A DNA stretch of 64,000 nt from Bryopsis sp. KO-2023 (lineage: Eukaryota; Chlorophyta; Ulvophyceae; Bryopsidales; Bryopsidaceae): NCBI GenBank assembly GCA_030272585.1, contig BSYQ01000007.1, forward strand, positions 3,042,001 to 3,106,000. Reading direction: 5' to 3'. Of this stretch, positions 1 through 12,109 are shown piece after piece. The position numbers and the translations under genes are program-made. Position 1 is the first letter of the stretch. The number at the start of each line of letters is the position of its first letter. The notes under the pieces are model-generated. The model worked only from the letters and a program-made list of their open reading frames with translations, was not told where the DNA came from and did not search any database.

Positions 1-54
1 CTGTTGATTCACTTCAAGATTGAAGACCAGAGACCTGAGAATTTGATCCCCATG

Positions 55-1378
55 TCAATAGAATTGATAGATGTTGCAGCTGAGCTCTGAAGGGCAGAGT
101 TTCTTTTTCACAGGAGTGCTACCTATCAGTTGGTTTGTCAGTGGGTGGAAGGGTGCTGTACTCTCCAGGTCGTCGATATGAACCTAGATAGAAGTGATGA
201 ACAGTGGGATTGTCACTTGAGGTTTCAATTCAATGAAAACCTTTCGTTCCTTGCACCCCCAAGCTGACTGGATTTTCCACTTACACTCTTTCAGCTTCTC
301 CAGAGACTCATTTATTTGGTGAACTTGATCCTGTAGCTCCCTTCTTTCGGCCTTCAGAGTGTTGCATTCTTTGAGAGTGCGGGTGAGCTGATTGTCATAG
401 GTGGAATTCTCCTGAGAAGAACAGATCATTTCAATTGAGTGATCGGGTTCTTTACGTGTTTGTGAGGAAATCTGTGTGACTTACAGCAGTGTCCCGATCC
501 CTGCAAGAGGTGTCCAGGGTTTCATTGACATCATTGGTAAGCTTTTGTGTTGGGTTTCTCTCTACGGGTGGAGGATGTTGTGGAATCTTGATTGGGATCT
601 TTTCTCGGTGGCCAACTTCACATCCAGCAAGGAGTTCATATGTGCGAAGGGCCCTTCGTGCTTGTCTGAGCTCCCGTCTGTACAATTTCAGGCTGGCACT
701 CTGTTCACGCAGTCTGACTCGACATGCTGACAAATGCCTTCCAATTTGCCCCCTTGAAAGAATGCAGCACACCAGGGTGTGAGAAAAGTTTGGGACATGT
801 GACCTCAAACACATGAGGAGGTGTGTTTGGCAGGATTTTCGTTTCGTAATGGAAATTTTCGATCGATTGGTGGAGTGTGTACCTCTCTTCCTGGTAGAAA
901 CTGCATTGAGTGGAAAGTGTGTCCTGAACATACAGGAGATACTCGATGATGAGCTGTGACAGCCTGAAAATCTTGACGAAGTTCGTCTCTGTGAGAGTCA
1001 TGGGGTCTTCAGCCTCCAAATCCCCAAATGCTATTGCAGGGACCAATTCATCCAGCACTTGCACATCAGTGCTTAATATCTGAGGAAAAGACAACCTGAG
1101 TTGTGCCCTGCGGTCGATATTTCTTCGACTCGACAAATACACGTCTCGGAGCCCGTCTCCGAACCCACCAGTTTGCGAATATCCACGCCATGCAACATTC
1201 TCCAGTCGATTCTTATCCTCTGATTAGCGAAAGCAAAGGGGATTGGTGGGGGCAGCACCAGTGGACGTGTGTATTTTCCATTCAAAGACGCTTCCTCTGA
1301 TGATAGAGTTGTGAAGTGCTGGGATTTCGACGAGTTATTGTAAACAGCGGCAATCTTGGGTGTGGTGGTGGGCTCCAT
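55..1378 (-). CDS. DZIP1-like cilium assembly protein, five exons
   Basis: Proposed exons are 1378-1169, 1079-883, 752-485, 411-241 and 183-55. All junctions are GT-AG, phases agree throughout, and the product is about 324 residues. Exons 1-2 contain the DZIP1 N-terminal signature: a hydrophobic/aromatic stretch, then IDWRMLHGVDIRKL, then DVQVLDELVPAIAFGDLE, then KIFRLSQLIIEYLLYVQ. DZIP1 acts at the basal body and ciliary transition zone. Exons 3-4 are charged and coiled-coil-like (ESLEKLKECK and neighbours). Animal DZIP1 is much longer and carries one C2H2 finger after the N-terminal domain. No finger is present in this spliced model, although the spliced-out segment between exons 2 and 3 is open and encodes CPKLFSHPGVL. 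Family assignment is from remembered motif order; the 3' end (TGA at 57-55) could be an internal splice variant. Confidence 0.75.
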
Positions 1379-1553
1379 CAGGGCAGAGGTGTCCCAACAT
1401 GCGCTCGGAACAATGCAGAGCAGTGGTCAAATACGCTTCGAATCTCAGCATAATTAATGGATTTACCGTATTTATTACATCATTGCGTGCCAAGACCAAA
1501 AAAAAAGCAAATAGACGACGTCCCGATCCCAGTGGACGCTGTCTTGGTGTGCA

Positions 1554-2228
1554 ATGGCGTTCTCCTACGATAGTTTGCTGATCATGGTGCTTTCTTGCGT
1601 GTCTGGTCTGCTGGCTGAAGGTCTATGCTGGCTGTTTATCTATCGCACGACCAGCTATCGGCGTCTGGAAGCCGAGATGGATAGGGCAAGTCGAAAGCTC
1701 GAGGTCGCCAAAAGCACGCCCAACACTGGGGTCAAGAAACAGAAAAAGGGCCAGAGAGTGGAAGAGCTTATGAAAGCTTCGAAAGGAGAGGTTTTCAAGG
1801 TTCAAATGAAGACAAGCCTCGTGGTGAGCAGAACTTCTGTATCTGTCGATTTCAAGGCTTATGGTGTGCTCTTCTGTCTTTTTGTGACTGGGCTGTCGTT
1901 CCTTTTCTGCAGACTGGTTTTGCCTTGATCGTCTTCTTCAATCTGCTGACACAGCTGTAGGTGGTATGGAGTGATGATATGCTCTTTTCAGTTAATTTAC
2001 TTATTGATGAATTCAACAGAATGTCCTGCAATGTATTGGGAGATCGATGAATGTGTTCCAGACATGCTTGTGGCCATTGTCTTTCCACTGAGCATGCTTC
2101 GATTGCAGGTTTGATGGTATTCCGGTTGCTAAACTTCCATTTGAGCCTCCACAGTTCATCAGACGAGTTTCCCACAGAAATCTCCAAGGGGATGATTTTT
2201 CTGATTGCTCTGTGGTGAGTATCTCATT

Positions 2229-2261
<33 letters not shown>

Positions 2262-2830
2262 CATGACATGAAATGAATGTTTAATTTGCATTTACCTATC
2301 AAAGGCCGTCCACAACGAGGTGATTTAGCCCAGCCCTTGGTAAAAATCCAGCCCAATAAAGTCAGCTCTAGAAAATCCTCCACAGGTGCATCTAAAAATA
2401 AAGTAAACCTAGTAAAAGATCCCTTGTGAAAGTGCCTAGCACCTTGCAAACGAATCTATGAATAATTGTTCAAATAACCCGCCATGATCGTTGCGAAAGT
2501 AGGAAAGAGCCTCGGGGCCCACTGTCCCCATTTAGACTGAGAAAACCACATTTGTTAATGAAAAAACCCTGTGCGAAAAAACCACTGGATAGAAATAAAG
2601 CAAGCATTGTATCAATATGTATTTGTATGTATGTCTTGTTTCTACCAAATGAAAACGGATGAAGTCAAGGAAAAAGACTGAGATGTGGTGCTGTGACGCA
2701 GGCCTTCATCTATATGTTGTGTTCGACAAGCATCAGGAACAACTTGACGAAACTCTTGGGGCTGGGTCCATCAAAACTCATCAAGCAACAGAAAATGTTC
2801 GATCCAGCTGCAGCAGCCAAGCAAAGTTGA
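1554..2830 (+). CDS. TMCO1: TMCO1 homologue, ER membrane calcium load-activated channel / translocon partner
   Basis: Exons are 1554-1823, 1913-1956, 2109-2214 and 2702-2830, with GT-AG junctions and consistent phases. The product is 182 residues, against 188 in human TMCO1. Family landmarks appear in order: an N-terminal membrane segment followed by LLAEGLCWLFIYRT and a basic coiled coil (SYRRLEAEMDRASRKLE); a second membrane segment beginning after VQMKTSLV; LFDGIPVAKLPFEPP; VSHRNLQGDDFSDCS; and a last hydrophobic segment with LCSTSIRNNLTKLLGLGPSK. The protein belongs to the DUF106/EMC3-GET1-YidC superfamily. It acts in the ER membrane as a Ca2+ leak channel and multipass-translocon component. 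It is transcribed away from the DZIP1-like gene (starts 176 bp apart), so the two may share a bidirectional promoter. Confidence 0.93.
2230..2262. repeat. Dinucleotide microsatellite (AC)n(AT)n in TMCO1 intron 3
   Basis: A run of AC dinucleotides passes directly into a run of AT dinucleotides inside the 487-bp third intron of the TMCO1 homologue. It lies outside the coding exons. Confidence 0.9.
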
Positions 2831-2989
2831 AAGCGTTAGTGCGACTGCTGGACGATAGTGTAGAGATGTTGATTACAGTCCAGGATTCATTGCGGTGGTG
2901 TGTGTTTGTTCATCTGGAGCCGGTGTTGTCAGAGTAACGCAGAAAGCGTGCTTTAAAACAGGAAAGGCCATGACCTTGCGAATTCGGAC

Positions 2990-3430
2990 CTAGGAATGAG
3001 AATGATTGCATCCCATTCTTCTATTGAATGAGGCATTGATAATGCACTTAATTGCCTTGAGGCAATTGTGAAAAACGGGATCATGAATGATGGAATTGTT
3101 TAGCTCTCTGAAGCTTCCCAGCATAATGTTCCTCAGTGTGCATTGTTTGCACTTCTTCCTGGGAAGAATCTGAACCGGATTCTTGATATCGACAATTTCA
3201 CTTGGAACCAAGGAAAGGGGAAAAATGAAGGCATCATGAAGTACAATTGACCCTGCACAAGAATATGCTTTTGTCAGCATAATGGCAGAAACTGGTTTCG
3301 AGAAAATACTGGTGGCTGGCTTGACGTTGGTGAGGACATGAGGCACGTAAGGTGGTGAAAGGAAATTGAGGCTGTTGATGTGGAGGGGCCTGCCATACTC
3401 AGCAGGCAGGGTACAACCAAATCAGCAATG
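2990..3430 (-). CDS. Unrecognised spliced gene, 3' part
   Basis: On the minus strand a coherent C-terminal reading ends at a TAG at 2992-2990. It can be read as YGRPLHINSLNFLSPPYVPHV...LTNVKPAT, then an intron of about 57 bp (GTATTTTC...TGTGCAG), then SIVLHDAFIFPLSLVPSEIV...LPRKKCKQC and a Cys/His-containing tail. The intron is supported by matching phase and good splice ends. Upstream pieces between 3430 and 3910 also look coding on this strand, but I could not join them in frame. The product resembles no family I can name. A plus-strand gene may overlap the same interval, so the 5' limit is open. Confidence 0.4.
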
Positions 3431-3477
3431 TAAGTCAACACTGCTGAGCAGTAGTGCCTGGATGGCACTGGATTGTA

Positions 3478-4376
3478 ATGAACAGCGGAAGAATTTCTGT
3501 TGCAAGTGTGGTCCTCCTCATCCTCATTGGTGAATCCTCAAATTGTCAGCATGACATGATGAGAAAAGCATTGGTAGCTTGCACACAATTTCGAATACTC
3601 ACCAGAAAGAAGGCTCCACCGCCACAGATGGGATGATAAAAAAACTAAAGCAATATGAATGGACAGGTGGTGTCGAACATGGCATACTTCTCCATTTCTC
3701 GAGTTTCCAGCCCACACAACAGAACCATTGGTCTCCCTTGAACCCGGTTTTGCTAGTGACCTCTGTAAAAACCATGGTCAATCCTGAGTTTCCTTGTATA
3801 TTTGGGACACACATTCAAGCATCCCATTTTGCATCAACTGCCCCTCCCATGCAATTCAGCGCCTCTAATGCTGGTGCGCTTTCCATCGATTCATCAGTCC
3901 CACATTAGCAAGAGGGAGCCCACAAGGCAGGGGCATTAAGGATGGCTCCCATGTGATATCAATATCTAGTTTCTGGAGAACACTCCCTTAGCGAAAAAAT
4001 CCCCAACCAGAGGAGTCGAAAAAATGGGAAAAGAGTTTGATTTCAGCGTCTTTATGCCTTCCCACACCAGAATTTGAAGATGTGCTGACCCTTTTGGACG
4101 GTATGCTAAAACACAATCCAACCGGCGAGCCAACACCACTAATTTTCTTCATTCTGGGCTCCAGATCCTGCCACCCCCACCACGCCTTCGATTTCTTTGG
4201 CAAAAGATGACCCCATTGATTTTACAAATGGCAAAATTGTCAACACATCAAAACTGTATGCCACCCAAGGCCTGCAATATATCCTCTCAAAATCTTCCCA
4301 CGCACTCCCCCCCACCCCAAAGTGGCCGGCATTCCCCCAGAATTTTACCATCCAGCAGGCCAATGATTTGTTTTGA
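3478..4376 (+). CDS. Unrecognised spliced gene, C-terminal exons best supported
   Basis: The last two exons are well supported: 3992-4100 and 4165-4376, separated by a 64-bp GT-AG intron with matching phase. They read through LPTPEFEDVLTLLD, then DPATPTTPSISLAKDD, DFTNGKIVNTSKLYATQGLQ and a Pro-rich end closing with QQANDLF. An upstream exon ending at 3952 fits in phase but would leave an intron of only 39 bp. A possible start at 3478 gives a signal-peptide-like N terminus (MNSGRISVASVVLLILIG), which is inference only. No family is recognised. The stop codon lies 39 bp from the stop of the converging PsbP-like gene. Confidence 0.4.
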
Positions 4377-4415
4377 GTTCTTCTCTACCCCTCCTTGGGT
4401 GAAAACCCAAATGGC

Positions 4416-5177
4416 TTAAAGGGTTACGAAAGAATCCAACATTGCTTTGAAGGCTGCCTCGTTCGCCGCGTACTGTCTTGCAGGGCTCTTGATGAAAAAC
4501 GCGAAAACCTTTCCGTTTCTAACCGTGATGGTGGAAAGGTAGTGAACGTCAGGGGAGTCGATATCATAGTCGAAAAACTTCCTTCCCCCCTTTTCCCGTT
4601 CGTTTTTCGTGGTGTTGATCGCTGAAACCACCGCATCTTGGATATCATAGTCCGCTGCAGCGAACCCTTGAAACGTCGAGTCCACATCGTTCAGCTGGAA
4701 GGATTTGTCGTCCTCCCCTGCACGACTCAGCGCTATGACGAACGCATTCATTTCCTTACTGCGCGGGTTAAACACCCGACAGTCGATACCTTGCGTACCC
4801 TTTTGGACTTTGTTGATGGCTGCGCTCTTCCAGGCTGAGGGATACACAAACGAATACTTGGGATCCTCGATCGCATTTCCGCCATACCCGCCATAACTCG
4901 TTGGGGGTGTGGCTAGCCCATAAAATGTTGAGAATTCTGTTTCTTCAGCAACCGCCGGAGGAGGACTGAAGCCCATCAGAGACACACTGGCGCCAACAGA
5001 TAGCTCCAACAGGCTTCTCCTGTCTAAAGCGCTCAAATCGGCATCCTGGCCGGAGCGTGAGCGCACGACGACCCCAGCGCGACGACCAGGGGTCGGCGCG
5101 CGAGGTGGCGGCACCACCCTGATTCCCTGAAGTGATTTCGCGCTTCCGCAAGCCATCGCGTGCTTCAAAATCGTCAC
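4416..5177 (-). CDS. PsbP-domain protein, thylakoid lumen (PPD6-like)
   Basis: This is an intronless reading frame of 253 residues. The N terminus (about 1-50) is basic and Ser/Arg/Pro-rich, like a chloroplast transit peptide. It is followed by DRRSLLELSVGASVSLMGF and an Ala-rich cut site (PPPAVAEE), i.e. a twin-arginine lumen-targeting signal. The mature part has the PsbP fold landmarks FYGLATPPTSYGGYGG, YSFVYPSAWKS, NKVQKGTQGIDCRVFNP and a C-terminal FDYDIDSPDVHYLSTITVRNGKVFAF. PsbP-domain proteins are lumenal factors of photosystem assembly or redox regulation. The subtype is from memory of the YGGYGG motif and is less certain than the family. The start was chosen as the first ATG upstream of the transit peptide; a second Met lies eight codons in. 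Confidence 0.88.
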   Translation of the reverse strand: MTILKHAMACGSAKSLQGIRVVPPPRAPTPGRRAGVVVRSRSGQDADLSALDRRSLLELSVGASVSLMGFSPPPAVAEETEFSTFYGLATPPTSYGGYGGNAIEDPKYSFVYPSAWKSAAINKVQKGTQGIDCRVFNPRSKEMNAFVIALSRAGEDDKSFQLNDVDSTFQGFAAADYDIQDAVVSAINTTKNEREKGGRKFFDYDIDSPDVHYLSTITVRNGKVFAFFIKSPARQYAANEAAFKAMLDSFVTL

Positions 5178-6020
5178 GGGAGGGGGGTGGAGGAATAGTG
5201 GACAAAATCTTTTCTGGTTTTCTGTACCAATCTGGTCACGTTGTACGACTGGGATGATTGGAACGGTTTAATGGTGTGAAATCAATTTCGCTTCAGGGCC
5301 AGTGAAATTGAAAAAAAATACACTGGTGAAATGGTTGGAAAATGTTTTTTTCATTCCTGTTCAATTCCCAGTGATTTGGGGAGTGGGAGTCGTTGCAACT
5401 GGCTGATTCTCGTTCAGAATCACACCCCATATGACCCCAGTTGAGAATATTATATACCAATAAGAAAAAGAATTTCATCAGAAGAGTCATGAAACAATGG
5501 AGAACAATATATATATCTGGGAGGGTGCAGATTACAGGTCTGAAGCTTTGCTCAGAAATTCGATTGTAGCAAAGCAGCTTATTTATTCCTGTCGGTTTCT
5601 GCCTTATTGATAGCCACAGTTGGGGGATGAACCAAGTTGCCAGCCAACCACCTCCACAATAATGATGGCACACGATCAGCCATTTACACCTCTCGAAATA
5701 TACAATAGTCCTTGATATTCTGAAAACTGCCCTGCTCACGAAATCTTTACTCCGTTGTAACATTTGATTGGTTTTCGTCCTGTACCTCGTCATCCTTTCC
5801 CATAAATTTCTTGAAAATCTCAAAGACAATCAAAAACAGCATGAGTCCTAAACACACCATGTCAATTACCATTATCATCATATTCAAAGAGTCACCCCCC
5901 CTGTGCACAGAGCGCCTGCAAACCACACCAAAAAAACATCATTCCTTCTTTCCTGTGTCCCCTCCCTGCTTGTCTTTCGTTCTGAAAAACGCTGTCAGAA
6001 TGCATCCCAACGCAGTTGAC
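5178..6020. other. Intergenic stretch without a supported gene
   Basis: This AT-rich stretch separates the PsbP-like gene from the 3' end of the HEAT-like gene. A 178-codon minus-strand open frame (5293-5829) has no recognisable domain and its composition is not protein-like. It probably holds the promoter and 5' leader of the PsbP-like gene and the 3' leader of its neighbour. I see no repeat or RNA gene here. Confidence 0.5.
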
Positions 6021-9000
6021 TCACTTCCTCTCCTTAACCTTCACCCCCCTCATTTCTCTGAGTTTTTGCTCATTCATCGATCTCAGAGTATCGCTGGCAG
6101 CCGACGCCTCCGTGATCTTTTCCTCCTTTTCCTCCTTGTATAAATCCTCCACAAGCGCTTTGTCGAGCATCGCCACCAAACGTTTCATGACCGTCATCTC
6201 AGGGTCGACAAGTTTGGGACTTGCCCTACCAGCGCTGCTGATGGCATTTACCCTTACTTTAGACAGCGGGTGTTCGAACAGCTTGAGAAGAATTTCAATC
6301 AATTTCGCATCGATTTCTGCCAGGTTTTTGATCGACCCTCTGTCGCTGAGTGGGGGCAATGCATTTCCCACAATTTCAACATCATTGCTGTCGGCTGCTT
6401 TCATCAGATATGACCAAGGGAAGTTGGGCCTTGAGAAGTATTTGCGCAGAACCTCGAGCTGCAAAAGGAAAATAGAGGAAAACCCACCACAGGGTTAAAA
6501 CAGGCAAGCCTGCACCCAGAATCTACACCAAGTATTCAAAAAGAAAACCCTGTTGCCTTCTGTTCAAAATGGTTCATGAACCAAAAAAATGCAGCCCCAC
6601 ACTGAATGAAGGATTTCGCGCACACTCACCACCACAATTTGCACCGATCTGTGGAGGTCTTTCTCCGTCAATTGAACCAGACGTTCGTAAGCAGCAGAAT
6701 GGTCAGAGTATCCATCCAGTATTCGGACGACCTCTTTTGCCACCCCCACTTTTTCGAAAGGATATGTGTCGAGCTGTTGCAACGCCTCGTCGATGGTGAG
6801 CTTGTCTAAGAATGACCTCAATGCCGTCGCTGCAATGTTTGATCGACTGTCGCCCAATGCTTTCAGCAAAGCCTCCTTCCCCTTGTCAGAAAAAAACAAA
6901 ACATACTTTCAAAATGAGGTCTTTAACTGGAGGTACTCCAAACACAACAAAATTACTGCAAATGTAAAGCTGCATTCAATCATATTTAATCCTCTGTTGC
7001 AGACACGAGACCCAAAATCTGGCTGATGTGCCTTGAAACATGATATATTTATTAGAGGTGGTATAATTCCGTGGGTGTTTTTGTACCTCCTCAGGATCAT
7101 CCACTTTGGACAACAATCTCAATGCAGTTTCTGTCAACAGGGTTTTATCCACATCCGGCAGTTCGGCCAGTCTGCACAGCTCAGCGCTGTTGCAAGGCAT
7201 GCCGGCCAAATGGCGCAACACTTTGATCTGTTTGCTGACAGCGATGGTTTCGTCGAAGATTATAGATAACAGGGTCTTGGAAAGCTCCTTCTGTTGGGCA
7301 GGAGTCCAAGACGAGTAGTAGAATCGTGCTTTGTCGAGAGCCCCCAACGACCAGATATCATCCTGAACACACGAGAAACCCCTCTTAAGTCTGTATGATC
7401 CAATCTTGGCACGTACGTTTCTCTTCCATCTAATCCAATTTTTTTTTAAAACGAAGTTTCCTTTCCAGCTCGAATTAAAAAAAAATACCCGAAACCATCA
7501 GCTACGATATCAAGCGACAGACAACTTGGTTCGATGCTTTTCATCCTGCTTACGTTCATGAGCAACCCTCTGGGTGGGTTCAAGACCCCCAGATATTTGG
7601 TTAGGATGTTCATGTGGTCTTTGCACAGGGCCTCCACGACGACAAATCTTGTTAGCATGCTGGGATCGATTTCGACCAGCTCAGGGACAAACTTGGAGAA
7701 TTTTTTCGGCTTCTCATACGCCAGAAGGTTGACTAATTCCTTGACCAAAGCAACCCACTGGGGAATACAAACAAATCCAAGGATCAAATACGTTGCCTGT
7801 CGACCCAAAATTTTATCGACTTCTTCATACATGTTTTTCACTCTTGATACAAGTAAAACAAAGAAAATATAAAAAGAAAAGGGACCCCTATTTTTATTCA
7901 ATGTGCACCAGACTCGAACAGAGATGAAAATTGTGGATCCCTTTTGTTGTGTTGAATGAATCTCTCACCTCCAAATCTATGGCCATTTTCAGGGTCTTCA
8001 CGACAATGTCAAAAGTGTCAAAAGTATCATCCCACTTCAGCAAGTGGGTACAGGCACGCTCAACCTGCAATCAAAGCAAACAACCAATAAGACATGTTGT
8101 TCAGGAAAGGGGGAAAGGAACACGGATGGTTTCTGTGTTTATTTTCCATCTTTATAGTCTTACACTGCAAAAAGATGAGAAATTCATTGAGGACAGGAAG
8201 ACATTCTTTGACAAGACTCCAAGAAGGAAGCACAAAAACAAAGAAAACAGATGTTTTCTGGAAACTCACATCATGCTCGCTTATATTGTTGTCCTTGAAA
8301 GCCTGCATCACTCCAGGGAGCCTTCCTTCAAACAAATCTGGCCTTTCTTTGCACAAATCCACCAAAACTTCGTCAGGATATTCCATCGGAGTTTCTCTGT
8401 AGCCCCGGTCGAGCCAATCAACCACAATGTCCCAAATTTCAGCGAGAACCTCATGTCTGATTTCCTTTTTTTCTTCATCAGTCACCTCCCACTCGTCATC
8501 TCTCTACAGAACGGGGGTTCACAAAAAAACAGTCAAAAAAAAAATGTTCAACAAGCAGAGAAGCAAAAATACAGCAGCAAAAAAAACACCAAAATTGCAT
8601 GTTGCGTCCATTAGCTTTGTTCAGTTACCATTATACCTCAGCATATACTGCTACCAAATCTCGTATCCATGGACTGGGATTCGTTTGGGTTTCGATGCAC
8701 ACTTTGATGATGGATATAAGGGAGGGAATCACTTTCCTCAACACATCAACCAACTCCCGCCCGTTCTCCAACTCCCAAGCCATATATTCCTCCAGAAAAC
8801 CCTCACTGCCACGAAAAGTTGTCCGCTTGAGCACCTGCCACACATAATTTGCATCCTCAAGACATCCACCCACACTCACCCATGCATATTCAACGGCACC
8901 CCTGCATCTCGACTCCCAAAGGATAAAAATGAGGAAAAACAAAACTTTTAAATTTATATGCTACCTCCATGCTACGTCCATGCGAAGACAAAGCTACACC

Positions 9001-12000
9001 CTCCAGCAAAATCTTCAGATTCAACAAGTATTTGAGGGAAGCTCTCTTGTGTGTCGATACAACTTTTCAGGTAGACTCACCTTTATGATCCATACAGCCG
9101 ACCATTCATGGTGGACGAAGAAAATTTTGTACAAAATCCGAAGGACATTCGACTTGGATTCCAGCGAAAAATCTGCGGCATTCAGGGAGGCTTGGAAAAT
9201 CTGCGCACACATGCAACTGCATGAACCACCTGATGAAAATTTGAGAAAAACAAAGAATAAAAATACTCGTCCAATGATTTCTCATAGAGTTCAACCAGGA
9301 ATCCACAGCCCCAATTCAATATGCAATGAACACATGGGTATCAACATCTTCATGCTCCTGTGTGTTTACCTGCTCCAGTTCCTTCAGGATTTCTGGCTCC
9401 AATTCCTTCAGGATTTCTTTCCCAGGCTCCTCAGGTAGGATGTTCCTTAATTCACACATCATTTGGGATCGAACTTGATCCTGTTCACGCCCCCTCTTCT
9501 TCATAAATTGGAGGATCTTCATCAGATTCTCTGGGTAGTGCTTTCCAGAGGAAACCACCTTCAATGAACCACACAGACACTCTGCTGTAACCATACGGAG
9601 AAAATAGAATGAAAACCTCGACATGTTAGATCATGACCACCATGCATGATTTCATTTCAAGCTTGCGCTTGGGGTGGCACCTGCTGAATTGCCGAGGATC
9701 TGGTGTAGACCACGCTGCTTCGAAGCATTGGTTCAAATTTTGAAATCATGTCATCCCATGGAAGGAGCACAATGAGGGATGATAGTGGACTTGGATCTTG
9801 AATGAGATTCTTGTTCTTCTCCTGCTCCTCGTCTATGAACTTAGCCACACGAGTTTGTCTGGCATTGATTTCAGAGCAAAAATGCAAGGACACACACACA
9901 CACACAAAAAAAAATGAAGAAAAAGTCAATTCAACGAAACAAACAAACTGCATAAAAAAATATCATCCTAGTAAATTTGCCAAGTGATCAGACAGCCAAC
10001 TAAATTAAACACACGGATCTGCATTACGCTGTAGGGACAGAAAGTTATCTTGTGAAAAAACGGAGGTCGAATTTTTCAGTCATTTGTATCAGAAACAAAT
10101 AATATTCCTCAGACACACCTTGCAGCTACAGGGAGCAATTCATATTTCGCCCTTCGCTTGTCAGGGGAAAGCGAAAAAAAATCATATATGCGAATGAAAA
10201 ACTCCTCCCTCCGTTCCAAAGGCAGGGCAGCCAACACGGTGTCTAGGTCTACCCCGAAGAATTTGTCTTTATCCAGAAGTCCTACAAACTTCCCCACCAT
10301 TCCACCATTTAAAATCACCCCATCCAGCAGCTGATTGCACAGCTCCAAGCATTTATCCCGCGATTTTAACCAGAACTCGAAAGCCTCTTCCTTCAGTTGA
10401 TCGCTCAAGAGTTTCAAAGACTGGACGTTGCACACGAACGCCTCGGGAAATTTGTGAAATACTTCAGAGAGCTGCTCTGCTGTCCTGCGTTCCAGTCCGG
10501 CTTTATCCAGGTGGATATTTGGTGTTTTTTTCAGCTCCGGTGGCACAGACTCACCCAATCCATCGAAAATCAACTGAGCTTCGTCCTGAATGTCCTCAGG
10601 GAGGATCTCAAGAACACCTTTGCTGATGAAAGGGTCCCACGCAACAATGCTTGACAAAAGGCTTTGGAAATAGCTGTGAAGGTGCTTGGGTATGCTTGCA
10701 TCGAATGCACTGACAGCTTCGAACTAAAAGAAACAACAGCTTCCCCTCAACCAAATGCAATGAACGGCAGTGTTGCAACGAATTCAAATTTTTATCCAGC
10801 CCAAGATTAGGCATTTTTATCAATACCTCTGGCATAAACGGGTAGGGGCAACTTGAGATGTGGTTTTTTGCTGATCAAGCAAAATCAATTGCGCAGTGCT
10901 CTTTCCCCAATGCATCGATCGATCGATTTTTCGGTTACTTTAAGTTTTACTTCTACTTTTAGGATGCACGAGATTGAAGCAGTGCAATTTCTTCCAATTT
11001 TTAATATGATTGTGTGGTGGAGCATGGAAACCTGCCTTGGATTTCCTCCATTCCTTCCATGCATTGAACAGTTGTCTCCTTGCATCGGGGTCTATTCTTC
11101 TCAAGATTTGAAATGGCTGCACCCCGCAAAGAAGACACATCCTCAAGCGTTGCTCGGTCGTCAGATCAGGGGAGCATTTCGCAAGCTCCCCAGTCCAAGT
11201 TCGTCTAGTCCGAGACGAACGACGAGAGCGAAGAGAGCTTTTTTCGAAGGCCCGCCTGCCTGAAAGCATACGGATCTTGTGATGAGTGTCGGCCTCGGGA
11301 CCAGTCCTCCATGGCTTTGGCTTCTGTGGAGGCTCGCACAACAGTTCAAAGTACTCTGACGGAAGGTGCTTCCGTAACGTAAACCAGGATAGAGCTGTTC
11401 GGTCGTCATAGCGCAGTTTCTTGAAAACCTTCAACGCTTCCTGTGGACATTGCCTGATTATGGATCTCACGACAGGCCTGCTGCTTTCCGCAATCTCGTA
11501 CACGCTTGGCCTCAGGTTTTTGTTTTCCAAGCCCTTCAGAATCAAGTTGGCACAGAGCTCGGGGTGTTTTGATGCTATTTGTGGCAACCAACGACGAACG
11601 TTGTACCAGTTCCACACATTCAAGTGCTTTTTCACAACATCTTTCGAGCAGAAAGATAACACGCGAAACCCCTGGGCCCTGATCGTTTCATTTTCATCGC
11701 CCAGAGTTTCCTCGACATACTGATCCAGGACGCCTCGACGCTTCAATTCGCACAGACGCTTCACGAAACGAAAACTGACGTCGTTACGGGACGTCTTGGA
11801 AGCCAGCGATCGCAAGTACTGAAGCACGTCGTCTTCCGACACAACCAAGGGGTACACCTTCAACACCAGGTTTTGGATCTTTTTCGAGTGACACGAGAGG
11901 CAGCGCAGCACGAGATCCGCGTCGCGACTGCCATACGTAGACCACAGCGCCAGAAGTTTTCCATAGTTTCCGTGATCTGTCTCAAGATTCTTGAGCAGCG

Positions 12001-12109
12001 CCTGCAGATCGGGCTCCGTCAGCGATCGCTTCCCTATCTCCACAACTCGGCTGACCCGTTTGTTTGGAGGCAACGGCTCCAGTTCCTCGAGAAACTGTGT
12101 TGCGTCCAT
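6021..12109 (-). CDS. Large HEAT/ARM-like helical repeat protein, multi-exon, function unknown
   Basis: The start is the ATG at 12109 (MDATQFLEELEPLPPNK). Resolved exons are 12109-11032, 10870-10827 (44 bp), 10723-10119 and 9858-9681, with GT-AG ends and consistent phases. Further coding blocks lie near 9560-9370, 9210-9080, 8940-8640, 8485-8275, 7870-7550, 7347-7090, 6890-6640 and 6464-6021. The protein is probably more than 1,000 residues. It is almost entirely short amphipathic helices in pairs (for example LLKNLETDHGNYGKLLALW and WLPQIASKHPELCANLILKG), which is the look of an alpha-solenoid scaffold. It ends in a charged helix before the stop at 6021. There is no catalytic motif, signal peptide or membrane segment. 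I do not recognise the family; a scaffold role is inference from architecture. Confidence 0.7.

Noticed and set aside
5293-5829. 178-codon minus-strand ORF between PsbP-like and HEAT-like genes
   Set aside because: AT-rich composition with many Cys/Trp/His and no domain or splice support; likely chance.
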